Under the pieces are notes generated by a model. That model did not search any database. It saw nothing but the letters and a program-made list of their open reading frames with translations, and was not told the origin of the DNA. 64,000 nucleotides of DNA from the NCBI GenBank assembly GCA_012934845.2, contig WNNJ02001142.1, positions 62,001 through 126,000 of the forward strand, written 5' to 3'. Below, one piece after another: positions 33,851-47,600 of this stretch (position 1 is its first letter; every line of letters starts with the position of its first letter). The translations under genes and the position numbers were made by a program. This DNA comes from Pomphorhynchus laevis. Lineage: Eukaryota; Acanthocephala; Palaeacanthocephala; Echinorhynchida; Pomphorhynchidae.

Positions 33851-35305
33851 AACTCGACTTTGAAGAATTACTTACCAAGAACATAAGGTATAAACCTAAT
33901 TTATTTTCCAAATACTGTACTTCAAAATATCGAAAGAAATGGAATTGTTTCCCTTTACTTATAAAATATGAAATAGTAATGTGCTAAAGATACTTGAATT
34001 TCTGGGATGATCCATAAGATTTTAGTAAACTGAAGATTGACACATTTCGTGTCATGTTCAATACTTTATGTTCATCTGTCTTAAATTATTGCTCGACAGT
34101 ATCCAATCCCGGTAGTAAAGGGAAATAGCTACGAATTGAACAGGTGTTAAGACGTTCGTCTAAACGGGTTTCGGCCCTCTATAAGGGCGATTAATTAAGG
34201 CGATTAGATCGTCTTAAAAGAAATTCTCCAGAAATTTACTGTGTATTAATCAACATAGTTTTAGAAGTGATCATTCTACTGTCACAAATCTGCTATTTGC
34301 GCAAAACTCATAGGCCAATTTAGTTGATGAAAATGCTCGTGTAAATATCATCTTCTTTGATTTTTCCAAAGCTTTCGATCACGTACGTCATGACTATCTG
34401 ATTTCCAAAATGAATGCTTTGACGATTGTTCCCATTCTAATTCGATGGGTGGCAAACTTTTTCTTTGGCCGTTCTTAGCGGGTTCACGTTAATAAAATTT
34501 ATTCGAGCTAGTATAATACACTTAGGTGTACCACGGGGCACATTGCTTGGTCCATTGTTATTTTCCATCTACATAAATGATTTACCAGGCTTCCTGAGTT
34601 CTATGTCTATATTATATGCAGATGACCTGAAAATCTGGAGAGGCATAAAGTCGTATTTAGATACAGAGTGTCTACAGTCAGATATAGATAAAATTGTGAA
34701 TTGGGCTCGAATTAATAGTTTATCGGTCAATTCTGCAAAATGTTCTTTTATGCGTGTTTGAGGTCGACAAAGTACTTGGCTGGCAAAATACTATCTTTGT
34801 GAAAATGAAATTTAAAATGTAGACCATGTGAAGGATCTCGGAGTCCACTAAGCATAATACTGAATATGTATGTGCTAAGGGTTATCGGATGGTAGGTTTT
34901 ATTAGTAGTACATTTAATCTTCTTAATCCACGATCATTTCGGATTATTGCTAACGCATTTATTTTGAGCCATCTGCTATATGCGTCTCAATGCGTCCATC
35001 CGAGGACTATACAGGAGTCAGCATAATTAAAAGGTGTGCTCGGGCCACAAAGCTTGTTTATCCAATAACAAATTTCCCATACGAACAAAGACTTAATGCA
35101 CTGGACATGAACAGTGTTAGCACTATCCGTGATTTATGCGACATGTATCTAACATGGACGATTCTTCGCAACCAACGACACGCACTACACGGGCTAATGG
35201 ATGTTAGATTGAGTCAATGGATGCACGTTCATTCGTTAATCGTCAATCGACAAAGGATTGTACGCTCAAAAGCTTTCCAGTTTAAAAAAGATGTATTCAA
35301 CGTGG
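33851..35305 (+). pseudogene. LINE family E reverse transcriptase, interrupted
   Basis: RT blocks: IIFFDFSKAFDHVRHDYLIS (34350-34400), LGVPRGTLLGPLLFSIYIND and SILYADDLKIWRGIKSYLD (34465-34761, catalytic YADD intact), WARINSLSVNSAKCSFM. C-terminal part at 34990-35300: IKRCARATKLVYPITNFPYE, QRLNALDMNSVSTIRDLCDM. At 35305 it is cut by the 3' end of a minus-strand family B LINE. A possible continuation lies at 39480-39845. Confidence 0.7.
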
Positions 35306-38300
35306 CAAATGCGTGCCAGCGCACGCTTACATGACCACAACAAAACAAAAATGTAAATCATGTGTCGAGAAGGTGTGAACGGAGGAGGTGTTTGAATGTA
35401 ATAAAGGAGAGAGCGCGGCGGACGTCGAGAGGGAGTTGATTCCAGGCGAGTGAGGCGGCGACGAGGAAGGATCGGAGACCATAGTTGTTGGAGTAATTGG
35501 GAACGCGGAGTAAAAGGGTATGACGGGAACGCAGCGATAGCGAGGTAAGGCGAGTGTCGTCTAAGAAAGGAAGGTTGATGAACGATGGGAAGCCGATAGC
35601 GATGAGACGAAAAGTTACGAGAAGAAGGCGGAATTTGATGCGGATGTGGATGGTGGGCCAGGAGAGTTGGGCAAAATATGTGGATATGTGGTCGAAGCGA
35701 CGGAGACGAAAGAGCACTCGAACGGCGGTGTTGATTATTCGTTGTATGGGTAGGATTATGGATTTTGGAGAATTGGCGAAAAGGCTAAGGCAGTCATCGG
35801 TTTTAGGGAAAAGAAGAGACATACAAGAACGGAAGTCGATAAGGGGTCGGATACGGCGGATGCCACGGAGAATTAAGTTTGACGAGCGGACCTTGTCAAT
35901 GACGAATGGTTTAAGGGAAAGGTGATCATCGAAATTGTAACGTAATAAAGTGAGATTTTGTACTATAGGGATGATCAATAAGGCAAAAGATACAGTGGGA
36001 GGAGATATGTTTGGTTTACGGGGGAGGATCCACATTATTTTAGACTTGTCGGGATTTAGAACGAGATGGAGATCGGAGAGACGTTCGTAGATAGAAAAAA
36101 GACAGTTGTAGGCAGAAATGCCAATATCGTGTATGCGATGTGCAGGTGCATGAGCATAGATAAGGATGTCATCGGCGTATTGCATGACGTTAAAGGAGAA
36201 AGGTTTGATAATCGGAGAGAGATTGCTAAGCAGAAGATAGAAAAGCAGTGGACCTAGGAATGAACCTTGTGGGACCCGCAAAAGATAGGGGTGAGAGGGA
36301 AGGATGATGAATTGAAACAGACGCGAAATGAACGGTCGGATAGATATGAGGCAAACCATGCTACGGAGGAAAAAGAAAAGCCGTATAACGAAGGCAAGAA
36401 AGGAGGACGGAGTGGTCAACAATGTCGAAGGCGGATGAGAGGTCGAGAGAGATGAGAACACTATATAGAGCCTTGTCTCGAGAAATGAGTAAGTCGTTGT
36501 AAACTTTCATGCAGGCGATTTATGTGGAGTGATTAGAGCGGAAAGCGAATTGGATAGGAGGGTACAGATTGGATGAGGAGAAATAAGCGTTGATCTGTAT
36601 TAAGATTATGCGCTCTAAGTGCTTAGAAAGAGTAGGGAGTAGTGAAATGGGGCGATATCTAGAAGGAAGGGAGGGGTCGTGCGATTGTTTCTTTAGGATG
36701 GGACGAACGATTGCGGATTTCCAGTGTGAATGGAAGATACGACTGCGGATGGACGAGTTAAAAAGGTTGTGAGAAAAGGGGATATCGATGATCATATGGA
36801 TTTCTCCTTTAAGTATGTTTCTCCTTTAAGTATCTTTCTCCTTTAAGTATGTGGGTACGCAAGGGATCGCCAGGTGAGGTTTTGCTGTGCAAGGTCATGA
36901 GAATAGATGAGACTTCAGAAGTTGATACAGGGAGAAGATGAAAGAGTTCCGGGAGGAAAAGGCTAGGCGTGGCAGAGTGGAATAGGATGGAGACCGGGGT
37001 GTGAGAGAGCAATGTTGATACTTTGGTCTGGAGAAATGACAAGTAATCATGGGGATTGATGTTGCACGGCGGAGAGGAGCGAGCAAGGATTGAGTTAAAA
37101 GTATGCCATAGAGTCCTTGAGTTGAATAAAGTGATGATTTTATGCTGCCAGAAGGAGTTGCATTTGGTACGTAGTAGGTGGAGATGAGACCGGCGATGAG
37201 CAAGATAGGTGTCACGGAAAGACGGAGTGATCGAGCGGAAATCACGTCTGAGAGAGCGATGATAGACTCGAAAAGCATGACGGAGTCGACGGTTTGAGCG
37301 TAGGCATTGGATGTCAAACCATGGGGCACGGTGCAAGCGACTGTTGGGTGAGGCTTGAAGGGCAAGAGAAGATCGAGAATAGATGTGAGTTCAGAGTCGA
37401 AAATATAGGCGAGATCGTGAGGAAAGGAATATGTTATTTTGGGATATGATATAGACGATTTGTGTAAGGCAGAGCGGAGAAGGGAGAGGTCAAGATTTCT
37501 CCAAGAGCGACGTAGGATTGTAGGTGTGTGGTTAGGAGTGAGATTAGGGGTGACGAGAAAGTGATCGGATAGACCAGGATCGAAAATGGACAGTGAGGTG
37601 TAGGCAGCAAAATGATCGGGGACAGCGATGATGTCGTGTGCCTCAGCAAGGATATGTGTGGGGGCAGTGGAGATTGGTTGTAGTTATAGTTGGATAGAAT
37701 GTTGATGAACTGGATGGACTCGGTGGAAGAGGGGCGGTCGAGGCGGATGTTGAAGTCGCCAAGAACGATTGAAGGGATTGAGGACAAAGTAAAGTGAGGC
37801 AAGAGGTTAGTGTGTTTGGTAAAAAATAAGGATGTAGGAGCTGATGAACCAGGACGGTATACAATGGCGAGATCTAGAGTGATCGGGTTAGAAGAACGAC
37901 AAGTGAGCAGTTCAAAAAATCAAGGACTGAAAGGGGAAGCGATTTTGCGAATAGACGCGGGGTGACGAGCGAATGCGATAATGCCGCAATGATTAGAGAA
38001 TTTAGAAAGCGATTTGCTGAGGGGGCGAGCGGATTCGACTAGTGAGCAACCGGCAGAGAGCAAACGGCGGATGGAGAGGTAGTCAGAATGGGAGTGCCAG
38101 GATTCGGTGAGGCAGTAGAGATCGATGGATTGCTTGGTGAATAGGTTGATGATGAGATCGAATTGATTTAGTATAGATCTAGTGTTGAGGTGGCCGAAGC
38201 GGAAACCGTGTGTGGTGGTGATAGGGGCTAGTGGCGAAGACATATAGGGGAGATGGAGCGCCATCGAATTTTTAGGCGGGTGTGGACAACTTGAAAATTT

Positions 38301-39330
38301 CCGTCGATGTTTCGGATGGAGAGAGATTTTTCACCGTTTTCTTCGCGACGGCGTTTATTGATGCGGGCAGATGAGGGTTGAGCGATTTTGGAGGGGGTGC
38401 GATTGGGGAAAGTGCGTTTGGCTGAAGAGGACATTAGTTTGAATCGTTGGTAGAGGACAGAAGACGCGTGAGAGCAATGCTTGAAAACAATTTTCAGGAG
38501 AGGGGTTGGGAAGGATTAGATTGAGAAGATTTATTTAGGCGGATGAATGCGACAGGAGAGATGCTGTCGAAAAAGGATGGTTTATCCGCAGGAACATGAT
38601 ACGAGATGATGGATCTGAATGCGGAAACATCGTGGTCGAGACGTGCTTGTGGAGATAAAGAGGTGGAAGAAGTGATATTTGTGACGATGACGCAACGATC
38701 GCGAGAAGGAAAGCGTTTTCGTTAAGGAAGACGAGTAACGTGAGTTGGTGAGATCACGATAAGAGAGCTGGGAGTTGAGGATATCAAGGGAGTTTATTTG
38801 ACAGCGAAAGACAAAGAGGATTTGGATAATAGAGAGGATAGTGAGCGATGTGAGTAAAGGATATGAGTGGAAGGATTGTGGAGGTTGGTGGAGGTGATTT
38901 TGATTAAGCGATGTAGGTTATTGAGAAACGAGACAGAAGGGAAGATACGGGGGGTGTCGGGAAGTGAAGACATGGGATTAGAAGTGCATGTGGTGACATG
39001 ATCAGTGGGTTGACTAAGAATATCAGAAACGAGTGGGGTGGTTTGAGTGGACATGTTGGAGGTTGATATGTTCTTTTGGGAGAGGTCGCGTATGAGTTTG
39101 TTGGCACAAAAGCCGCATAGGAAGTCTTCTTTAGATTTACTGCTGCCGCATGCGATTGTAGTCCATACGCTGCAGTCGTGTGTCGAGCACTGTACTTGTA
39201 GTTGAGCACAGTTGGTGTCGGTCGTAGCTGTCTTCTTACGCCCTCCCATCGACGTCATTATGTGTTAAAACTGTTAAATTTGCTGGATTGATCTGTAACT
39301 GGATTGATCTGTAACTGGATTGATTGTATG
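35306..39330 (-). mobile_element. CR1/L2-like LINE family B, nearly full length, frameshifted
   Basis: Minus-strand order: two and a half copies of a 16-bp repeat (39283-39324), then ORF1 from ATG 39258 with a Cys-rich finger (VQCSTHDCSVWTTIACG, then FLCGFCANK). Endonuclease 37434-38264 (NTRSILNQFDLIINLFT, SIVLGDFNIRLDRPSS). RT 35358-37336 (MHRAPWFDIQCLRSNRRLRH, SPGDPLRTHILK, SAIVRPILKKQSHDPSLPSR, RVPQGSFLGPLLF, NVMQYADDILIYAHAPAHR, LVLNPDKSKIMWILPRK, ASLAWNQLPLDVRRA). The 3' end shares CGTGGCAAATGCGTGCCAGC with family A. At least five frameshifts. Plus-strand ORFs here are shadows. Confidence 0.85.
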
Positions 39331-39479
39331 TATATTAGATATCAAACTTTTTTTAATCGAAGGGGTAGTGTATCTATGGAATCAGTTGAACAACGATTCG
39401 TTCCCATACAATGAAGGAATTTTGGAAGAAAATTTTGTGTAATTAATTTGCTTTTCTTTATGGTAGTGCAACTTTGAGC

Positions 39480-39850
39480 TCTGCTCGCTATGTTGTCTTG
39501 TAATAATATGCGGTCATTATCCTCACTAAGGGCACTAAATGACCCCAAGACAATTTTTTGTGCAATGTATAATGACAGTGATCCAATACGGTGCCTATTC
39601 CAAATTCGCAAAGACTCGAAATTACGTAGACATTCATTCATGCTAAGACGTAGAAAATGGAGAAAAAACTTCACATGAATTTTGCAGTGCGAGTTGCACA
39701 TACTTGGAATAGTCTACCGCTTGAGATAGTGAATCATGTAAATAAATGTTCGTTCATGACATCTCTAAAATCTCTGAAGTTTATATTATATCATTATATT
39801 TTTTTATTATTCTACTTTTTCGGTAAGAAGGCTTTTACCTGACATGACTA
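39480..39850 (+). pseudogene. LINE C-terminal fragment, possible rest of family E copy
   Basis: 39490-39678 plus 39657-39842 give FQIRKDSKLRRHSFMLRRRK and, after a shift, FAVRVAHTWNSLPLEIVN. This is the conserved R-x-x-x-x-W-N-x-LP-x-x-V end of LINE ORF2. It starts right beyond the 5' end of the inserted family B element, so it may be the severed end of the RT at 33.9-35.3 kb. Confidence 0.5.
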
Positions 39851-39929
39851 GCAAGTTAGAAAATCAAGGGTTTGGGAAGGAAGGATATTACCTGACTTGG
39901 TTAGCATTGTAATGAGTTTTCCTATAGGT

Positions 39930-41290
39930 TATATTATCGGCCTAATGCTATTTGTTATATTCGTGATCTTACATCTATTATCGAGTCATATTCGCTACTA
40001 TAAGCGGATGAATTATTTGTGGCGGATGATAAGATCTTATCTATAAAGATCTATCCTTCAGATTGATTTGGACTATTTCACAAGATGGGCAAATTTAAAT
40101 AACAAAAGTTAGCGTCGCCAAGTTCACCTAACGCATTTGGGTAAACAATATTTAGGTCATCGTTAGTACATCGGATCTGTAGCAATACCTGCTGTTGACA
40201 AGTTCAAAGAATTAGTTGTCTCGAATGATTTAAAAACTAAAATGAATACGTGTGAGATTTGTGTTACGGGAATGATAATATTTTGTGTTGTCAGGAGAAG
40301 CTTCCTAAAACTATCAATCGATAATTTGTCTTATTTGTTTAACGAATATGTTGAAGTATTTAAATGCATTGCTCCGAAGTGTGGATCCACAATCTAAGGG
40401 AGAGAAACTGTATATTAAGAACATGTGGAGATGATGCATCCAAATGCGTTACACGTCAGGAAGACTTTACATATCATGAATGCTTGCGGCTATTAAATAT
40501 TAAGCATATATCTTATACGCGAAGAATGAACGATCTTGGGCTTGATGGGTTGTGAAAGATCCCACTAGCCCTATAAATCATCTGTTCCCCTTGCCGTCTG
40601 TCGAAACAGTCGAAAATTGTTTTATAGTAAGATATTAGCTCTCAACTTCACGTATCGATTTCGTCTAGCAGATGCACTCGGTTACTCGGACTACGAAGGC
40701 GTTTTTTATTCAACTTGATCGTCATAGCTTTCGTATTTTATATAACGCACTTCTATTGCCACTGATGTTATACGCATATCCTGTCACTCACCTACAATTT
40801 CACAAGGATATGCAACTTTTTAAGAGAGTATAACGTAGGGCCACTGGTTTGGTTTAATCAACACGGTAGCTACTTTACGTCGAACGTATGAAAGTCCTTC
40901 ACTCGAGCTTATCGATTTGAGGTTCGTGTGAAGGACTCTTATCATATCCGAGCATACCTGTCGATGGACATTTAATTTAAGTAAGACAAGATGTCTCCAT
41001 GGACATAAATATCGTTTACAATGATCACTTTCGCCTATCACAAAGACTGACTATCTGTGATTGAATTGTACGACTTTGGAACAATATGCCTGCCACAATA
41101 ATCATATGCACTGGTAAATTTTCTTTCAAGTGCAGACTACGTTAGTGGTTTCACTCTAAAATTTATCTTTGATTATTTTTATTGTTTTTAATGCTGTTAT
41201 TACGTTTTTATTATGATCCAACTTTTTATGAGCTTTTGGCTCTTAAGTTGTTGTATGTAATAATTTATTATGTTGATATTAATATTAAAT
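39930..41290 (+). pseudogene. LINE family C, RT thumb and 3' end
   Basis: About 40055-40330: LQIDLDYFTRWANLNN, then SNDLKTKMNTC. 40690-41160: FRILYNALLLPLMLYAYPVT, a RRATGLV block and LWNNMPATIIICTGKF, the C-terminal LINE blocks, all with stops. The 3' UTR has TATGAGCTTTTGGCTCTTA (GAGC/GCTC hairpin) and an A/T tail ending near 41290. GTF2H4 exon 1 begins about 60 bp further on. Confidence 0.55.
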
Positions 41291-41351
41291 ATTGGATCAT
41301 ATTCTTATAAACCTGCTTCGACAATTCCAGTTATAGATACATATAGTATCA

Positions 41352-41600
41352 ATGGCTGAGCACCATAATTTGTTGAGTTATATTAGTCAGCTGCCAGACA
41401 GTAAATCAAAGAATATTTACGAGCACACTTCCTCGTGCCTAGGAGTATTAAGGTGGCTTGCTTTGTTACTTCAGCTTTGATGATTTTCAATGTAGATCCC
41501 TAGATACGATGACTCAGCATATCGTTCTTAGATTAATTTTGATGAAGATCCCTGTTCTGCGTGATGTGGTTTACTCCTGGATACCGGATGCACACTCCAG
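41352..41600 (+). CDS. GTF2H4: GTF2H4 exons 1-2 with 43-nt intron
   Basis: Exon 1 (41352-41452) starts at ATG in TATCAATGG and encodes MAEHHNLLSYISQLPDSKSK onward. Intron 41453-41495 (gtggct...tgtag). Exon 2 (41496-41600) encodes the VLRSLD...HIVLRLILM...VVYSWI block and ends in phase 2 before gtatag. The GVLRSLD turn corresponds to AVFRELP in animal p52. Confidence 0.85.
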
Positions 41601-44600
41601 GTATAGAACACATCTTTAAATTATTCACAATTCTTACAATTTTTATAGATCTGTTATTTTAATTCTTAATTTTAGATCTTCAATGTTAATTGTGAGTAAG
41701 CGAATACTAATTTTCCCAGCGAAATATAAAAAATAGATTAGTTTGTAATTTTGGTCGTCAATAAAACAATTTTGTTTTTATATTTTGCATCATCACAAAA
41801 ATACCACAATTCTTCACCATTTCACAAATGTTCACCACAATTTCGGCCCACATTTATCAATATATAATAGCCTTTTGAACTTTACCAAAGCCAAAAGGCT
41901 ATTCAGGCAGAGTCAAAAAAAGCACTAAATAAAATTGATGATTTGAGATACAGTGCGTCGAATCGGTCCTGATTTTAAATTTTGTATTTATTCAAAATAC
42001 ATGCCAATGTCAAAAGATTATTTAGACAGAGTTAAAAAAAAGAAAAACAAAAAGCAAATAGTCAATCAACGGATCAATTACAATTAATTTTTTGACGTAA
42101 AAAATTTACGAAAATATTTTGTACATTTCATCTATTTGAATAAATTGGCAATTAAACATTATTAAGCCAAGGTATGCTAATTTCGATTTTTTTAAACTCG
42201 TAAGCATTTTTTATAGTTTTCGTGAATTTGGAATAATTCTTTACAGCAGCATCACCCGTAAAAAGCTATTAATTGGAAATAACTACTGTAATTTTACATA
42301 AAAATTAGACTAAAAAATTCTTTTGTTATAACTACTTACAAAACAGTTATAAGCGTTCAGTACGAAATTGTGTAAACATCAACAGACTCATCTAAGTTCA
42401 ACAAAGTCGTACCGGGATATAACGGCTCTGACTTAAATAGGATCGAAATCCGAATTCGCTACAGGCGCGCTCGAGTATGGTCGTCAATTATTTAGAGTTG
42501 CTTCGAAATGCCGAAAAGTACTCGACGGGTAGTATTTCTAAATCCACGAAACCTGCCAAACGTGATCGTGCATTCATCAAAGATCTTCGATATTTACTGC
42601 TGTGGAGTATTGCGATATTCATATTGAATGTAATTTAGAAGGATGCGATCTCTGGACGATGATGACCTTTAAAAAGGATGCATCTTCAAACACAGATGGT
42701 CGATATATCTTCGGATTCTGCTCTGTCAGCAAAATAAAAGCAATTGAGGGTATCTGCAAACAATTGGAACTGAAATATACACTCTGCAATGTGCGAACCC
42801 ATCGTTGCCCGGAATGCTACTCTCGCTAGTGGTTGGTTAACACCGTTGCGACCAGCAAGTGCATAATTATTGAGATGAAAAACCACCGACCAATGAAAAG
42901 ACTACCAGCGTGTGTTCAGCCTTCCAGAGCACCGCCACTGCAAAACTGTAATCATGACACATTGGCTAACACTTACGTTCTCCAATCAGATGATAACAAT
43001 GACCTTAAATACGACAAAAACGACGAGACACGCTAACCTGGCCAAGCAAGGTGATGATACACTAGAGTTTGAAAGTCGGAGTGATGACCAAAATAAATGT
43101 GATTTCTCCTCTAAATATTGCTCAACACATCATTTTTTTCGCTTCTGAAAAAATATGTGGGAATAATTGTCAGCTCGTTGGGGAACGTCGAACTAGTGAT
43201 GTTTCGACAATCAGCACAGCTTGAGATGGTATCACTCGCGTTACAGCACTCAATTGACGAAGAGGGTTGTTCGCTGTGATAGCTCTAAACTCCGAGTGGC
43301 CGCTTTAATTGTGAAGAATAGTGGCGATGGTATCAATCATTCTATAGAACCCGTTGTAATGTGTGATCACAACTTCAATGTCGTCGTTGGCGACGCAGAT
43401 ATGAGTGTGTTAATTGACAATTGTACTTTCTGCATTGATTTTTCAAATGGAAACGCTGAAAGATTGGTGAGCCCACTCCATGAACAACATACCGCTTACA
43501 GTCAGCCGATATCTCATGAATGTGCTCCTTCTATAAACAAGCAGCGTTTGCGGAACAACTTGATGTTCACCACGCTCACTCATGTCAACTCTACGAGTAT
43601 TGGCCAGCCTATTCATGCAAAATCAAATCGTTGTAGATCCTTGATCATTGCTAACTTAAAGGAGGCCGTAACGGCAAACAATGATATTCGTTCAAAGAAT
43701 GATCAGAACAGTATTCGGTCAATTCTTGGCTTCCAGTTTGCCAACTCTCAATCCGAATCTCGCTCAGTAATTCACATCGAGTTTGTTTTCGCTTAAGAAG
43801 ACCTTCAAAAGATTGTCTCTGTCGTCCTCGGCAGTTAAATGTGATTTTCTCTCATGAGCGACTTACTGATTTGGTATTTTATCATTCTCATCGTCTCAAA
43901 GGGTATGGTCTTTGTTTATTGAGAGATATCAGCAGAGAAGATAGAATGCTCCTTAAGGCGGCTATTACGGAAATTCGTGATGGGCGCTAAAAAGAGGAAC
44001 ACAATCTTATGATCAAGACTTTTTGCGTGGTGCAGCGCACGTCAACCTTCAACTGGCTGCCACTCGATGGGTTGACGTGTGTGACGAACAGCTACATCGC
44101 GTCACTCAGCGCGACTACTTCACCTCTCCCGTTGCAGCACCCCTCTCATCTACTCAATTCTTAGGGTATAAATTGAATGGGAGCACAATTGACTTATCTT
44201 TTGACAAGGTGATCAAAGACCGATATTGTGAAGTTAACGGTCTTATTCTAATGAAGTCGAATATCCGTGGTCTATTTTCCAAGAAGGATGAGCTTGTGTG
44301 CCGTGTTCACAGTTTGAGACCGGGTGTTGCCGTATTCTATGAAACGTGGATTAATTCATCCCATGGTGATAGTGAAATTGGCATTGACGTATATGCTTGT
44401 TATCGAGCCGACAGTGTGTCTCGTCAAGGCGGAGGGAGGCTGGTATATATATATCTGAGGATCTGTCTGCACGTGAGATTGTCATTTCGTGTGACCCGAG
44501 TGAACACTATGAACGATATGGTTTCGTATTCACGTTGCTGACACTTTGTTATGTAAGGTGGGTGCAGTTTACAGATCTTTCTTATCTGACTCTGTCAGCT

Positions 44601-47600
44601 TGATGCCTTATTTACATGTGCACGCCTCACATCCGTTTGTGTTGATGGACGATCTTAATATGCCGCATGTTGATTGGTCCGACTACACACCTATGCCATG
44701 TTGTGACTTTCACTCTCGTTGTCTGATCGACTGTATACATGAATGTTGCCTTTTTTAACTCGTAGACAAACAACACGATTCTGTGGAACTCAATCTTCAC
44801 TCCTTGATGTATGTCTTGCCTCTTCGAATAATTTGGTTACGGATATAATACAGGACTGCCCTATTGGTAAAAGTGATCACATAGTCATTTTGGGTTGCAT
44901 ACGTGCTGATATCTATTCCACCTTAGTGGTTGAATTCACACTTAATCCATTTAAATCAAATTGTTCTAGCAAACCATATCTTGAGGCAAGTCGTATGGCA
45001 TTCTCCGTCTAACTCCACTCCAGAACAACTATTGTGTATCTTCCGCGACACATCCTGTCTGTATGTCGACGATCTACACCACTGCGCGAAGTTCGTTCTT
45101 CCCCAGTGAGTAAAAGATGACTGGATTCTGAAGTGCGGTCCGCCATAAATGAGATGAACGAGGCATGGACAATGCTCCCCAATGGATATCTCATTTTTGA
45201 TTATTTCAAAGTAATTCGGAATCGTGTATGCTGTTTTATCCGTAATAAGCGAAGCTTATGTGAAATGAGTTCTATCCGATTCATTCGCACCTACCCTTGC
45301 CGCTTCTATTCATACGTTCGACGTTCCTTATCATCTCGATGTCAACTTTCTGTGTTAACCGATCACAACGATCATACAACGACCGATCAAAAATTTTTTC
45401 TGAACCTTTTTGCTGCACACTTTGGTGGTGTGTTCTCCGATACAGTTGCTGATCCAATGATTTCCTCCGTACAGCACCCATTAGTTGCTCACCAATACAT
45501 CATCAAATAATCAGCCCTGACTTTGCAAATAATGTTCTACAAAACCTAAAATCTACTAACTCGGCAGGACCAGACGAAATACCGTCTATTTTTCTAAAGA
45601 ACGTCACATCCATGATATGATGCCCTCTTACCTGTATCTTCTATAAATGTTTGAAATCTGACGTCATCCTCAACGATTGATGAGATGCAATTGTAGTACA
45701 AATCTATAAAAAGTTAGACGTATCTAAAGTCAAAATTATCGCTCGATTAGCTTAACGTGCATCTGCAGTAAGATCATGGAACGTATCATTCTCTCTAGTA
45801 TGGAACGTCATGTCATAAGCGCAAATATCATAACCACTTCACAACATGTCTTTTGAGCAAATCACTCTACCATAACCAATCTTCTGTTGGCTCGCGAAAG
45901 ATGGTTTTTTTTGAAATCTGAGGGTGTAGATATCGACATTATTTTTGTCAACCTCTCAAAAACGTTTGACACCGTACCTCACGATAATCTTATCCAAACT
46001 CTTCGGCATTACCCGCTCTATTCATGGTTAATAGACTGGATTGCGGATTACTTTCATAATATAAGGTTCTATGTTCACCATGATGGACGTCTCTCCTCAG
46101 CCATTTCGATGACCTGTGGTGTTCCTCAGCTCTCTGTTCTCTCACCCCTCTTGTGAGAGAACTTGTTCACGTTGTATGTAAATGAGCTTCCTAATGTGAT
46201 TCATTCGCCATATCTCATGTACGCTTACGACTTTAAAATATGAACCACATTACATCGTTATTGGATGTTTACTCTCTTCAGTCTGATCTCAATTTGATCC
46301 ACTCATAGGCACATACTCATGCGCTTAGATTAAACGTAGCTAAGTGTGCTCATATGCATATTGGCCGACGTTTCATGGAGACACAATACTATATTGGAGG
46401 AGCGAGGATTCAGAAAGTCGTAAAGTTCACTGACTTGGGTGTGGTGATAACATCCGACCTGAAGATCACATCTCACAACGTGACTGTTGCATCCCGAACA
46501 ACCTATCAGCTAGGCATGCTATTGCGTGTCTTCCAAAGCGTTTCTTGATCTCTTTTTTTAGGATATTCAACAACTACATTCGGCATATTCTGACATATGC
46601 ATCTCCTGCAGCATATCCTACTACAAAACGTGATCGTAGAGTTCTCGAAAAGCCTTTGAGATGGGGTTCCAAACGTGTGCGTGGGATATTCGCTGCCAAT
46701 ATGCAGAGCGTATGCGTAAATTAGGAATATAGACAATCGAGTACAGCTATGTGGAGAGCGACTTGACGATGGTTTACAACATATTTTCGTCCAGTGGTCA
46801 TCCATGCACCGATGTTTTATCAATTCGGACCCGACTTAATATGAGAGGACATAAAAGTTGTTTGTCGCGAAAATACACGTCTTTTCATCCCTCCACAGTG
46901 TTTAGCAGCCGCATGGTTCACATGTGGATCTTTGACTCCTTTTTTGCTTTTACTTTCTTTATATTCCCTTTTTTAAATATTGTGATGCCCCTTATGAGCC
47001 TGCGTGCTCTTTTAAGCAACATGCATTTATATATTGATAAAATTAAATTTTTATCTATAAGGTGATAATTAAGTTATAATTATAGTATTATTATCTATAC
47101 TAATAATTATAATAATAATCGTCATCAAAAGTTGTGCGGTCCCTTGGTCTCATTTGAAGTTTATTTTGAATTAGCTGTTAACTCATTACGATATTGGTAA
47201 ATAATTCTTATGCTGACCGTTTAAAATCGACGTGGTATTTAAAATCGTTATTCGGAAAAAAATGTTAAAAGTGAAAGCTAAAATTCACTTGAACATTGTA
47301 ATTTAAAAGGCATTCCCAGCGAATACTTTTAATAATAAAATATCAAATGCCTGTCTCTTTACGTGGATTAAGGTCTTTTTAATAGATTTTGAACATATTT
47401 TATTTGATTTTTTTAATTTAGAGAATTCTTTTACATATGAATTATATCTTAATAGTTATAGATTTGATTTTGTATGCTAAAATATCTTAAAAAATCAATG
47501 TATATGAATTATAATATAATTTGCCTTTGTGGTTATTAACAGAAAAATCGGTATTTTATACTTATTCTTGTGTATCAAAAGATCACATCTGACATTATAT

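Noticed and set aside
35554-36772. Series of Arg/Lys/Met-rich plus-strand ORFs
   Set aside because: They are the antisense of family B LINE RT coding sequence on the minus strand.
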